A stretch of DNA of 64,000 nucleotides from Cellulomonas sp. KRMCY2 (GTDB lineage Bacteria; Actinomycetota; Actinomycetes; Actinomycetales; Cellulomonadaceae). The first letter of the stretch is position 1, and the number at the start of each line of letters is the position of its first letter. Made by a program: the position numbers and the translations under genes. This document shows positions 8,049 to 15,992 of the stretch, in pieces. Under the pieces are notes generated by a model. The model was not told the DNA's origin. It did not search any database and worked only from the letters and a program-made list of their open reading frames with translations. The DNA lies in assembly GCF_000526515.1 (NCBI RefSeq), contig NZ_JAGF01000001.1:4030001-4094000 (forward strand), in the 5' to 3' direction.

Positions 8049-8267
8049 TCAGCTGACGGCAGCCTCTGGTCCGGACCGCTTCCGCATCTCGCCCCGCTTG
8101 CCGGGCCTCAGCGATCGCGCCTCGACCTCCTCTCGTGAGAGGGCGGGCAGGATGGCTGCCTTCACGGCGTTCAAGGAGTTCGCCATTGCCTGGGCCAGCG
8201 CCAGTGGGCGGTTGCCCAACTCCTCTGACTCCACGGCGGGGGTCGACTCGCCCGTGAAGACACCCAC
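8049..8267 (-). CDS. Possible small protein, 72 aa
   Basis: From an in-frame GTG at 8267 the product reads MGVFTGESTPAVESEELGNR, then an amphipathic region LAQAMANSLNAVKAAILPAL and a basic end LRPGKRGEMRKRSG. The composition is natural and unlike the Cys/Arg/Pro-rich extension upstream in the same frame, which translates the palindromic right end of the island. No family is recognised, and a plus-strand frame over the same DNA is also open, so this is only a candidate. Confidence 0.35.
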   Translation of the reverse strand: MGVFTGESTPAVESEELGNRPLALAQAMANSLNAVKAAILPALSREEVEARSLRPGKRGEMRKRSGPEAAVS

Positions 8268-8350
8268 GCACGACCTGCTCCGCGTGTCTTGCAGAGGCCC
8301 TGGGAGTCGGGGACGTGTCGGCTGTTCGCTGCGTGACGCCCCTCGTAGGC

Positions 8351-8399
8351 GTGTCCGGAGGGGGAAGCAACAGGCCTCCCAACCCCCATCCGGACACAC
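8351..8399. repeat. Third partial tRNA 3'-end copy in a hairpin
   Basis: GTGTCCGGAGGGGGA (8351-8365) repeats the last 14 bases of the tRNA-Leu gene and one base beyond. It faces an inverted near-copy ending CCGGACAC at 8399, giving a stem of 8 plus 5 pairs with a small bulge and an 18-nt loop. The inverted arm runs directly into the 36-bp palindrome at 8392-8427. Confidence 0.6.
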
Positions 8400-8427
8400 G
8401 GTGCACCCATGGGTGCACCGTGTGTCC
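8392..8427. repeat. Perfect 36-bp palindrome near right end of island
   Basis: Every one of 18 base pairs on each side of the centre (between 8409 and 8410) matches. The arm is GGACACACGGTGCACCCA. Its core, 8401-8418, is the same 18 bp as the palindrome at 4431-4448 near the left end. Possible roles are a binding site for a recombination or replication protein, or a cruciform. Confidence 0.8.
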
Positions 8428-8436
8428 CGCCACGAC

Positions 8437-8470
8437 AAAGCCCCCAACCGCGTTTCCGCAGATCAGGGGC
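8437..8470 (-). terminator. Present tRNA-Leu terminator supplied by the island
   Basis: On the minus strand, GCCCC pairs with GGGGC around an inner stem CTGCG-GAAA-CGCGG, followed by TTTGT. It lies 24-57 bp after the tRNA 3' end and differs in sequence from the hairpin at 4247-4284, so it appears to come from the island. Confidence 0.55.
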
Positions 8471-8493
8471 AGTATCGTCGCTGTCTCAACGAG

Positions 8494-8576
8494 TGTCCGG
8501 AGGGGGACTTGAACCCCCACGCCCGTTAGGGCACTAGCACCTCAAGCTAGCGCGTCTGCCATTTCGCCACCCGGAC
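8494..8576 (-). tRNA. tRNA-Leu(GAG)
   Basis: Complete 83-nt class II tRNA. Acceptor GTCCGGG pairs with TCCGGAC (one G-U), discriminator A. The anticodon stem CTAGC/GCTAG encloses loop TTGAGGT, so the anticodon is GAG, reading CTC and CTT. A variable arm GTGCCCTAACGGGCGT is as expected for leucine, and the T arm contains GTTCAAGTC. CCA is not encoded. A TATCTT at 8621-8626 (minus strand) is a possible -10 box. Its 3' end is the integration site of the 4.2-kb island to the left. Confidence 0.95.
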
Positions 8577-8713
8577 AGGGTGCGTCGAGCGGGCCCTGGA
8601 GCCCCTCGAGCGCGGGAGCCAAGATAGCACGGAGCGGCGCCGCGCCAGGACTCGCCGACTGCGGCACACTGACCACCGACGGCGCGACAGGCGCCCTGCG
8701 ACGAGGAGCACCG

Positions 8714-9970
8714 ATGTCCGACCGCGACGAGACGGGGGCGATCGAGACCGAGCGGCCCAAGGCGTCGGTCCGCCACCTGGCCGGGGCCGGTCCCGCCGCC
8801 AAGAAGGTGGCCGGTGCCCGGCGCAACCCCTCGGCCGTCGGCTACGAGGAGGCCACACCGCAGTGGCTGCGGGTCGTCGCCGGCTGGTCCTGGCGGATGC
8901 TCGTCATCGTCGCGGCCGTCGCGCTGGTGTTCTGGGCGACGACCCGGGTGCTGCTGCTGTTCATCGCGGTGTTCCTCGCCCTGGTCTTCACCGCCGTGCT
9001 GCGGCCGGTCGTCAACGCGCTCAACCGGGTCATGCCGCGCGCGCTGGCGACCGCCCTGTCGATCGTGCTGTCCATCGCGGTGATCGCCGGTCTGTTCACG
9101 TACATCGGCCTGTCGGTCGCCGGCCAGTGGGAGTCGCTGGGCCACCAGTTCAACGACGGCATCACCGCGCTCCTGCAGCTCCTCGAGGACAGCCCGCTGC
9201 ACCTGACCGTCACCAACGCGGACGTCCAGGGCTGGCTGCAGCAGGCCCAGGAATGGATCTCCGCCAACAGCAGCACGATCGCCAGCCAAGCCCTGATCAG
9301 CGCCGGATCGGTGGCCCAGGTCTTCACGGCGCTGGCCCTGGCCACCTTCCACACGGTCTTCTTCCTGACCCGCGGGACGGAGATGTGGACCTGGTTCCTC
9401 AACCAGCTGCCGATGCGCATGCGTACGTCCTGGCACACCGGGGGCGGCATCGCCTGGTACACCTTCTCCGGCTACACGCGGGGCACGTTCATCGTGGCGG
9501 CGGCCGATGGCGTGCTGGCCGCGATCATCCTGCTCATCCTTCAGGTGCCTCTGGCGGCACCCCTCTCCGTGCTGGTCTTCATCGGCGCCTTCATCCCGCT
9601 CATCGGTGCACCGCTGGCGATGGTCGTCGCGATGGTGGTCGCACTCGCGGCGAACGGGCCGATCACGGCCGTCCTCGTGGGCGTCGGCATCGCCCTCGTC
9701 GGTCAGTTCGAGGGACACATCCTGACGCCGCTGGTGATGGGCAAGCAGGTGTCGCTGCACCCCGTGGCGGTCGCCATCTCGGTGACCGCGGGCACGCTCG
9801 TGGCCGGCATCCTCGGTGCGGTGATCTCGGTGCCGATCGTCGCGGTGGCGTGGGCGGTGTTCGCCAGGTTGCGTCGCATCGACCCACCGACCGACTTCTC
9901 CGACGAGCTGCTCGACCAGGACGAGGGCGACGAGGGCGACGAGGGCGACGAGGGCGACGAGAAGTCCTGA
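8714..9970 (+). CDS. AI-2E family transporter
   Basis: Polytopic membrane protein of the AI-2E (YdiK/TqsA/PerM) superfamily; substrates of actinobacterial members are mostly unknown. The 418 residues start with about 50 cytosolic residues, then two paired segments (VIVAAVALVFWATTRVLLLF and LLFIAVFLALVFTAVLRPVV), a large central helical part, and the family's C-terminal half with FIGAFIPLIGAPLAMVVA and EGHILTPLVMGKQVSLHPVA, the latter being the signature region. The acidic tail is DEG repeated four times, encoded by 9-bp tandem units at about 9921-9956. The start has GAGGAG 9 bases upstream. It stands alone between the tRNA and the convergent mutasome operon. Confidence 0.92.
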   Translation: MSDRDETGAIETERPKASVRHLAGAGPAAKKVAGARRNPSAVGYEEATPQWLRVVAGWSWRMLVIVAAVALVFWATTRVLLLFIAVFLALVFTAVLRPVVNALNRVMPRALATALSIVLSIAVIAGLFTYIGLSVAGQWESLGHQFNDGITALLQLLEDSPLHLTVTNADVQGWLQQAQEWISANSSTIASQALISAGSVAQVFTALALATFHTVFFLTRGTEMWTWFLNQLPMRMRTSWHTGGGIAWYTFSGYTRGTFIVAAADGVLAAIILLILQVPLAAPLSVLVFIGAFIPLIGAPLAMVVAMVVALAANGPITAVLVGVGIALVGQFEGHILTPLVMGKQVSLHPVAVAISVTAGTLVAGILGAVISVPIVAVAWAVFARLRRIDPPTDFSDELLDQDEGDEGDEGDEGDEKS

Positions 9971-10004
9971 GACCGGGTCGACCGGCGGTCGGTACGCGGC
10001 GGCG

Positions 10005-13000
10005 TCACTGGAAGTCGCGTGAGGTGCTGGGGATCCGCAGCGACAACGGTGCCAGATGCTCGGCCAGCAGGTTCGTCGCTCCGTCGGCCCGTTCGAGCCG
10101 CCCGCGCACGACGAGGGCCGCCGAGGTCCGCGCCACCCTGCGGAACCGTTGCCACAGCCCCGCGGTGCAGATGACGTTGAGCAGACCGGTCTCGTCCTCG
10201 ATGGACAGGAAGGTCACCCCGCCGGCAGTACCGGGACGCTGGCGGTGGGTCACGACACCGGCGACGGCGACGCGGCGTCCCGCCTCGTGCTCCATGGCGG
10301 CGCCGACGGTGATCACCCCGGCCGCGACCAGGCCGTCGCGCACGTACTGGGTCGGGTAGGACTCCACCGAGACGCCCGTCGCCCAGACGTCGGCCATCGC
10401 GAGCTCGACCTCGCTCATCCCGGGCAGCTGCGGCGCCTCGACCCCGACGCTGACGCCGGGCAAGGTGTCCGGACCCTCCTGCGCCAGCGCGCCGGCGGCC
10501 CACAACCCTTCGCGTCGGTCCACCCCCAACGGCTCGAGAGCGCCTGCCGTGGCCAGGGCCTCGAGCTGGGTGGTGCGCAGGCGGACCCGTCGGACGAGGC
10601 CGGACAGACCGCGGAAGGGTCCGTGCTCGGTGCGCTCGGCGACCAGCAGCTCGGCGACCGGCTCCCCCACGCCCCGGACGGCCGCAAGACCGAGCCGGAC
10701 CGCGAGCGCGCCGTCGAGGCGTTCGAGACCTGCCTGCACACCCGAGGCCTGCACGTCGGGCCGCAGGACGACCACACCGTGGCGACGCGCGTCGGCGACC
10801 AGGGACTGCGGTGAGTAGAAACCCATCGGCTGGGCCGCGAGCAGCCCGGCGTAGAAGGCCGCCGGATGGTGCACCTTGAGCCAGGAGCTGGCGTAGACGA
10901 GGTAGGCGAAGGAGTAGGCGTGCGACTCCGGGAACCCGAAGTCGGCGAAGGCCTTGAGCTTGTCGAAGATCTGCACGCCCACCTCCCGGGTCACCCCGCG
11001 GTCAGCCATCCCTGACACGAGTCGCTCGCGCAGGGCCTCCATCCGCTCGACCGAGCGTTTGGACCCCATGGCACGTCGCAGCTGGTCCGCCTCGGCCCCG
11101 GTGAACCCGGCGACGTCGATCGCCATCTGCATGAGCTGCTCCTGGAACAGCGGGACACCCTTGGTCTTGGCGAGGGACTTCTCCAGCAGCGGGTGCAGGT
11201 AGGTCACCTCCTCACGCCCGCGCACCCGGTTGATGTAGGGGTGGACCGAACCCCCCTGGATGGGGCCGGGGCGGATCAGGGCGACCTCGATCACGATGTC
11301 GTAGAAGCAGCGCGGCTGCAGCCGAGGCAGGGTGGCCATCTGGGCCCTCGACTCGACCTGGAAGACCCCGACGGTGTCCGCCGCGCACAGCAGGTCGTAG
11401 ACCGCCGGGTCCTCCTGAGGCAGCGAGTGCAGCCCGACCTCGAGGCCCTCGTGCTCGGCGATCAGCCCGAAGGCGATCCGCAGCGCGGTGAGCATGCCCA
11501 GCCCGAGCAGGTCGAACTTGACCAGCCCGGCGTCGGCGCAGTCGTCCTTGTCCCACTGCAGCACCGTGCGACCGGGCATCCGGGCCCACTCGACCGGGCA
11601 GACCTCGATCACCGGTCGGTCGCACATCACCATCCCGCCGGAGTGGATGCCCAGGTGGCGCGGCAGCCGGAGGAACCGCTCGGCCAGGTCGATCACGGGC
11701 TCGGGGATCTCGGCCAGCGCGGCAGCCGACGGCGGGCGGTGCGTCGGGACGACGTCGTGCCGGTCGTCGCTCACCGTTCCCGGGCCGGCGTGGTCGACGT
11801 GCGGGCGGTCCGGTCGCCCGGTGGACCCCGGTGGTACAGCGGGCCCGGGCCCGGCGAGCGGGCCCACCGGGCCGGCGCGCTCCACCGTCCACCACGGACT
11901 GCTGTGCTCAGGTCCGCGCAACGAGCCCCACCGTTCGATGCCCTTGCTCCAGGCGTCCTGCTGCCCGACGTCGTAGCCGAGCGCCTTGGCCGCGTCGCGC
12001 ACCGCCGAACGCGGCCGGTAGGAGATGACGTTGGCGACCTGGGCGGCATGCCGACGACCGAACCGTTCGTAGACGTACTGGATCACCTCCTCACGTCGCA
12101 CCGACTCGATGTCCACGTCGATGTCCGGTGGCCCGTCGCGTTCGGGCGCGAGGAAGCGCTCGAAGAGCAGACCGTGCCGGACGGCGTCCACGGCCGTGAC
12201 GCCCAACGCGTAGCAGACAGCGGAGTTGGCTGCCGAGCCGCGGCCCTGGCACAGGATCCCCCGCTCGCGGCAGAAGGTGACCAGGTCGTGGACGATCAGG
12301 AAGTACCCAGGGAACCCGAGCTGCTCGATGACCGCGAGCTCGTGGGCGATCTGCGCGTAGGCACCCGGGACGCGCTCGGCACCGGGCAGCCCGTAACGGT
12401 CGATCGCGCCACGGCGGACCAGCTCACGCAGCCAGCTCGCCTCATCGTGCCCGGGCGGCACCGGGTACGGCGGGAGCCGGGGCGCGACGAGCGCGAGGTC
12501 GAAGGCGCACTCGGCTGCGAGCTCCGCTGCGGTGCGCACCGCCTGGGGGTGGCGGCGATGGCGGGCGGTCATCTCGGCAGGCGAGCGCAGGTGCGCGCCC
12601 GGGCCGCCGGGCAGCCAACCGTCGATGTCCTCAAGGCTGGACCGCGCCCGGACAGCGGCGAGCGCCCCGGCGAGGTCCGCGTCCGCCGGGCCCGCGTAGT
12701 GCACGTTGCCGGTCGCGACGAGCGGCAGACCGGCACGTCGGGCGAGCTCGGCGAGCGCATCGCACCGCTCGGAGTCCCATGGATCACCCGTGTCGGTGAT
12801 CTCGACGGCAACGTTCTGGGCGCCGAACAGCGCGGTCAGCCGGTCGAGCTCGGTCCGCGCCGCCGCCAGGTCGACGACGCCGGACGGACCCGGGCCGAGG
12901 GCACGACGCACGGCACCCTTGCGGCAGCCGGTCAGCACGAGCCACTGACCGTCCGCGGCGGCAGCGAGCTCCGGCAGGCGGTGGTCGGCGCGTCCCTTGG

Positions 13001-13406
13001 TGCCGGTAGCCAGGTGCGCCTCGGCGATCGCCCTGGACAGCGCCCGGTAGCCCTGCGACCCCCTGGCGAGCACGAGCAGGTGCGTCGCCCGCGGGTCGGG
13101 TGTCCCGGTCGGCTGGTCGAGCACACCGCCGGGGGCGGGCAGGTGCAGCTCGGCACCGAAGATCGTCGGCAGCCCGGCGGCACGGGCAGCCTGGGCGAAG
13201 CGCACCACGCCGTAGAGGCCGTCGTGGTCGGTCAGCGCCAGTCCGGACAGCCCGAGCCGGACAGCCTCGTGGACGAGCTCCTCCGGCTGGCTCGCCCCGT
13301 CGAGGAAGCTGAACGCGGAGTGGGCGTGCAGCTCGGCATAGCGAGGTACGGCACCCTGCGGTGCGGCATCGCGCGATGCGGCGTCCCGGCGCGCGTGGTC
13401 AGTCAT
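10005..13406 (-). CDS. dnaE2: Error-prone DNA polymerase DnaE2
   Basis: Second alpha-type DNA polymerase, used in damage-induced mutagenesis together with ImuA' and ImuB. The 1133 residues start with a PHP domain (ELHAHSAFSFLDGAS near residue 25), contain the catalytic acidic motif PPDIDVDIES in the palm, the DnaE2-typical RHLGIHSGGMVMCDRPV, the helix-hairpin-helix region and a C-terminal OB fold (VAVAGVVTHRQRPGT). The ATG at 13404-13406 overlaps the imuB stop by 8 bp; an upstream in-frame start lies deep in imuB. It is somewhat longer than the family norm owing to a Gly/Pro/Asp-rich insert of about 60 residues (around 11735-11895) between the SKGIERWG and EIPEPVIDLAE blocks. Expression should follow the SOS box ahead of imuA'. 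Confidence 0.93.
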   Translation of the reverse strand: MTDHARRDAASRDAAPQGAVPRYAELHAHSAFSFLDGASQPEELVHEAVRLGLSGLALTDHDGLYGVVRFAQAARAAGLPTIFGAELHLPAPGGVLDQPTGTPDPRATHLLVLARGSQGYRALSRAIAEAHLATGTKGRADHRLPELAAAADGQWLVLTGCRKGAVRRALGPGPSGVVDLAAARTELDRLTALFGAQNVAVEITDTGDPWDSERCDALAELARRAGLPLVATGNVHYAGPADADLAGALAAVRARSSLEDIDGWLPGGPGAHLRSPAEMTARHRRHPQAVRTAAELAAECAFDLALVAPRLPPYPVPPGHDEASWLRELVRRGAIDRYGLPGAERVPGAYAQIAHELAVIEQLGFPGYFLIVHDLVTFCRERGILCQGRGSAANSAVCYALGVTAVDAVRHGLLFERFLAPERDGPPDIDVDIESVRREEVIQYVYERFGRRHAAQVANVISYRPRSAVRDAAKALGYDVGQQDAWSKGIERWGSLRGPEHSSPWWTVERAGPVGPLAGPGPAVPPGSTGRPDRPHVDHAGPGTVSDDRHDVVPTHRPPSAAALAEIPEPVIDLAERFLRLPRHLGIHSGGMVMCDRPVIEVCPVEWARMPGRTVLQWDKDDCADAGLVKFDLLGLGMLTALRIAFGLIAEHEGLEVGLHSLPQEDPAVYDLLCAADTVGVFQVESRAQMATLPRLQPRCFYDIVIEVALIRPGPIQGGSVHPYINRVRGREEVTYLHPLLEKSLAKTKGVPLFQEQLMQMAIDVAGFTGAEADQLRRAMGSKRSVERMEALRERLVSGMADRGVTREVGVQIFDKLKAFADFGFPESHAYSFAYLVYASSWLKVHHPAAFYAGLLAAQPMGFYSPQSLVADARRHGVVVLRPDVQASGVQAGLERLDGALAVRLGLAAVRGVGEPVAELLVAERTEHGPFRGLSGLVRRVRLRTTQLEALATAGALEPLGVDRREGLWAAGALAQEGPDTLPGVSVGVEAPQLPGMSEVELAMADVWATGVSVESYPTQYVRDGLVAAGVITVGAAMEHEAGRRVAVAGVVTHRQRPGTAGGVTFLSIEDETGLLNVICTAGLWQRFRRVARTSAALVVRGRLERADGATNLLAEHLAPLSLRIPSTSRDFQ

Positions 13407-15024
13407 ACCGCGCCTCGACCGTCCAGACCCCACCCTCCAGCGACAGCAGCAGCGCCCGGCCGTCCTCGAGGGTCACCTGCAGGTAGACCTGCGAGCGCGC
13501 CCCCTGGCTCCACCAGCGCTGCACCAGGGGCCACGGACCGGCCCAGCCCTCGACCACCGCCTCGGTGGCGTCACGCCCCGACCAGTGCACGGACGCGGGC
13601 TCTGCGCTGAGCTCGAGCCGAGATCCGATCTGAACCGGCCTGCCCTCCGGGCCCCGGACCTGGACGACCTCCGGCACGACCAGCACGGTGGCGGGCGCCG
13701 GTGGCGGCAGCCGGCCGGGCCAGGGTGGTGCGGTCGGTCGGGCTGCGGGGGCATCCTCCCCCCACGGCACCAGGTGGACCTGGTCACGGACGTCACGGCC
13801 ACCCTGCACCGCGACGGCGAGGACGGCATCGGCACCGATCAGGCCCTGGACCCGGTGCAGCGCCCGCTGGGCCCGCAGGTCCGCGCCGCTGGCGCTGCCC
13901 CAGAGCCGGCCCTGCTCCGCACCGACCGACACGACCTCCTCGGCCCGCAGCCCCAGCCGGACGAGCGGCGCAGGCGCCGGGTCGTCATCGCCCGAGCCAC
14001 GGCCCGGGCGCCGGGAGGCGCCGGTGAGCCACCCCTCGAGCTGCCAGCGCACCCGATCGGTCATCCGGGCGGCCGACAGCCCGCCGAGCACGGCGTCGGT
14101 GCGCCAGGTGCGCACGAGCTCATGACCGTCCTCGGTCCGTGCGGTGATCTGCAACCGCCCGCAGCCGGCCCCGCGGACGACCAGCTGGGTGTGCAGGTCC
14201 TCGGCCAGGCGCCGTGCGGCGAAGGCCGCCGCCTCGATCCGCTCGACCGGCGGGTCGAGGTCCTGCTCCACCGCGACGTCAGGCTCGAGCCGTCGCAGGG
14301 CCGTCGGGCGGTCGTCCTGACCGGAGGCGACCTGGTGCGCCCACGTCCCGAGCCTGCCGAACCGGGCCTGCACGTCCGAGCGGGGCAGCTGGGCGACCTG
14401 CCCGAGGGTGCGCAGCCCCAGCCGCCCGAGGAGGTCGACGAGGTCGGGGACCTGCGCCAGGATCTCGCCGGTGGCGACGTGCACGAGCTCACCGGCGGCC
14501 AGCGGGGCGAGGAACTGCGCTGCCTGCCCGGGCGGCACGATCCGCGCTGCGCGGGCGGCCAGGACAGCCGCTCCCGCCCCGTCGGCCACCCCTACCTGGG
14601 CCTCGTAGCCGGTCCGTTCGGCCACCTGCGCGACCAGGAGCTCAGCCAGGACCTGCTCGGACCCGTGGTAGCGCCCGGCCCCCTCGGCGGGCAGCAGGAG
14701 GAGTCCTGGGCGGGCCACCTCGATCCCCGCGACGACCGTCTCAGCAGCGGCTGCGACCGGTTCGAAGAGCCGGACGTCACGCCCGGGGTCGTCGGTCAGC
14801 AGGACGAGTCCCGGACAGCACTCCTGGGCATGCCGTCGGCGCATGCCCCGACGCACTCCCTGGCTCCTGGCCACGGCAGAGAGAGCGGTGACCCGTCGCC
14901 CGTCGTGCACCGCCGTCGGCTGGTGGTCCGGGACCTCCTGCGCTCTCATCGCGGCCAGCACCGGCCAGTCAGGGACCCAGAGCGCCGCGAGCCGCTGCGG
15001 TGCGGTCCCGCTCGCCGTCGTCAT
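13399..15024 (-). CDS. imuB: Mutasome protein ImuB (inactive Y-family polymerase)
   Basis: 541-residue Y-family polymerase relative that acts as an adaptor: it binds the beta clamp, ImuA' and DnaE2. The N-terminus reads RLAALWVPDWPVLAAMRAQE where active Y-family enzymes have the catalytic Asp motif, and the later acidic pair is also missing, the ImuB hallmark. The rest keeps the fold: LLLLPAEGAGRYHGSEQVLA (palm), a helix-hairpin-helix region DLLGRLGLRTLGQVAQLP and little-finger domain. ATG at 15022-15024 shares 4 bases (ATGA) with the imuA' stop. The C-terminal part contains the clamp-binding zone in this family; no exact motif was fixed. Confidence 0.9.
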   Translation of the reverse strand: MTTASGTAPQRLAALWVPDWPVLAAMRAQEVPDHQPTAVHDGRRVTALSAVARSQGVRRGMRRRHAQECCPGLVLLTDDPGRDVRLFEPVAAAAETVVAGIEVARPGLLLLPAEGAGRYHGSEQVLAELLVAQVAERTGYEAQVGVADGAGAAVLAARAARIVPPGQAAQFLAPLAAGELVHVATGEILAQVPDLVDLLGRLGLRTLGQVAQLPRSDVQARFGRLGTWAHQVASGQDDRPTALRRLEPDVAVEQDLDPPVERIEAAAFAARRLAEDLHTQLVVRGAGCGRLQITARTEDGHELVRTWRTDAVLGGLSAARMTDRVRWQLEGWLTGASRRPGRGSGDDDPAPAPLVRLGLRAEEVVSVGAEQGRLWGSASGADLRAQRALHRVQGLIGADAVLAVAVQGGRDVRDQVHLVPWGEDAPAARPTAPPWPGRLPPPAPATVLVVPEVVQVRGPEGRPVQIGSRLELSAEPASVHWSGRDATEAVVEGWAGPWPLVQRWWSQGARSQVYLQVTLEDGRALLLSLEGGVWTVEARYD

Positions 15025-15959
15025 CCCGCTCGCCGGCCCTGCGGGACCGGCCACACCTCGTCCAGGACGACCGTCCGGCTGCGCTCGGGCCCCGCACCGT
15101 CGGCCGACCGGGTGGGTCCTGGCACCAGAGTCACCGGGACGTCGTCGCCCCACGGCCGCGGTCCGTCCGGCACTGTGACATCGACCCGGTGCCCCCGGGA
15201 CGCCATCCCCCGGCCGCTGCGCTGCACGGTCAGCCGCCTGCTGCGCAACCGTCCGTACCCACGTCCCAGCCCTTCCCAGTGCGAGACCTCGGCCGTCAGC
15301 ACCACGTGCGCACCGGGCCACGCCGTCATCGAGAGCAGCACCGCTGACCGCTCCCTCGCCCGCGCGCTCAGCCGGCGCCGGTCGGCGTCACCCAGCGCGA
15401 CCTGGGGCCCGACGACGACGACGTCGACGCCGTCCAGCAGGGCCGCGACGACCGTCGGCCCGTCCGGGCCGGGCGCCGGGACCAGCACGACCCGGTCGAG
15501 ATCGAGGCCCAACTGGTGCGCAGCGAGCACGCCGACCCCCGGCAGACCCACCAGCGCGACCCAGCTGCCGGCCGCTGATGCCTGCGACAGCAGGGCGAGC
15601 GCAAGGGAGGTCGAGCCGGCGACCACGACCGTGCTCCCCCTGGCCAGCGCCCCGGCGGGCAGCAGCCGGGCGAGCGGTGCAGGGACCGGCAGCAACCGCT
15701 CGGCGGCCTCGGGGTCCACCTCGACCGGGGTGGACGGCTCCACCTCCGGCAGGTACGGCGCGGGCATCGTCTGCGGCCCGGGCAGCATCTCTGCGGGAAG
15801 CCTGCGTGCCGGCCTGACCCACGGCCCCGTCCCGGTGCGCTCCTCCACCCTGGCCAGCGCAGCCCTGGCCAGCGCGGCCCTGGTGGCCGGTGTCGCCGGG
15901 CCTGTCGTGACCTGCCCGGCGAGCTCCTCGTCCGAGGTCGTCACGCTCACCACACCCAT
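15021..15959 (-). CDS. imuA': Mutasome protein ImuA' (RecA-like)
   Basis: First gene of the three-gene mutagenesis operon; the product is a RecA-fold protein needed for ImuB/DnaE2 action. 312 residues. The visible RecA-like core has a Walker-like segment LLPAGALARGSTVVVAGSTS, then SQASAAGSWVALVGLPGVGV and DGVDVVVVGPQVALGDADRR, followed by a basic strand region LRSRRLTVQRSGRGM. The ATG at 15957-15959 is chosen because GGGAGG lies 5 bases upstream and because the earlier in-frame ATGs fall in the LexA box. The gene begins 17 bp downstream of that box, so LexA binding would block transcription or early elongation. Confidence 0.85.
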   Translation of the reverse strand: MGVVSVTTSDEELAGQVTTGPATPATRAALARAALARVEERTGTGPWVRPARRLPAEMLPGPQTMPAPYLPEVEPSTPVEVDPEAAERLLPVPAPLARLLPAGALARGSTVVVAGSTSLALALLSQASAAGSWVALVGLPGVGVLAAHQLGLDLDRVVLVPAPGPDGPTVVAALLDGVDVVVVGPQVALGDADRRRLSARARERSAVLLSMTAWPGAHVVLTAEVSHWEGLGRGYGRLRSRRLTVQRSGRGMASRGHRVDVTVPDGPRPWGDDVPVTLVPGPTRSADGAGPERSRTVVLDEVWPVPQGRRAG

Positions 15960-15976
15960 CACGCCTCCCGACATCT

Positions 15977-15992
15977 TCGAACACATGTTCGA
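15977..15992. promoter_or_regulatory. LexA-type SOS box
   Basis: TCGAACACATGTTCGA is a perfect 16-bp palindrome and fits the Gram-positive/actinobacterial LexA consensus CGAAC-N4-GTTCG. It is directly upstream of imuA', a known LexA target operon in actinobacteria, which supports SOS induction of imuA'-imuB-dnaE2. Confidence 0.9.

Larger units (their letters stand above)
4293..8513. mobile_element. Genomic island inserted in tRNA-Leu(GAG)
   Basis: The 3' end of tRNA-Leu at 8494-8576 plus 13 bp beyond it is repeated exactly at 4293-4325, a 33-bp direct repeat 4188 bp away. This is the footprint of site-specific integration into a tRNA gene, with the intact tRNA at the right end. Inside are a HEPN-like protein, a lipoprotein, a membrane protein, a frameshifted gene and a doubtful small gene. 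No tyrosine or serine recombinase, replication or phage structural gene was found. Shared palindromic GTGCAC sites lie near both ends. The best reading is a decayed or non-autonomous integrative element that borrowed an integrase; excision in the present state is not shown. Confidence 0.75.

Noticed and set aside
4326-8480. Prophage or conjugative element
   Set aside because: No capsid, terminase, portal, lysis, relaxase, replication or recombinase gene could be read; the stretch is too small for a functional one.
8098-8529. 143-codon plus-strand frame at the right end of the island
   Set aside because: It reads through the 36-bp palindrome, a terminator hairpin and into the tRNA gene, has no ribosome-binding site, and ends in a tRNA-derived peptide.
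13399-15024. Active DinB/Pol IV polymerase
   Set aside because: The N-terminal catalytic Asp motif is replaced by WVPDWPV and the second acidic motif is absent; with imuA' and dnaE2 adjacent it is ImuB.
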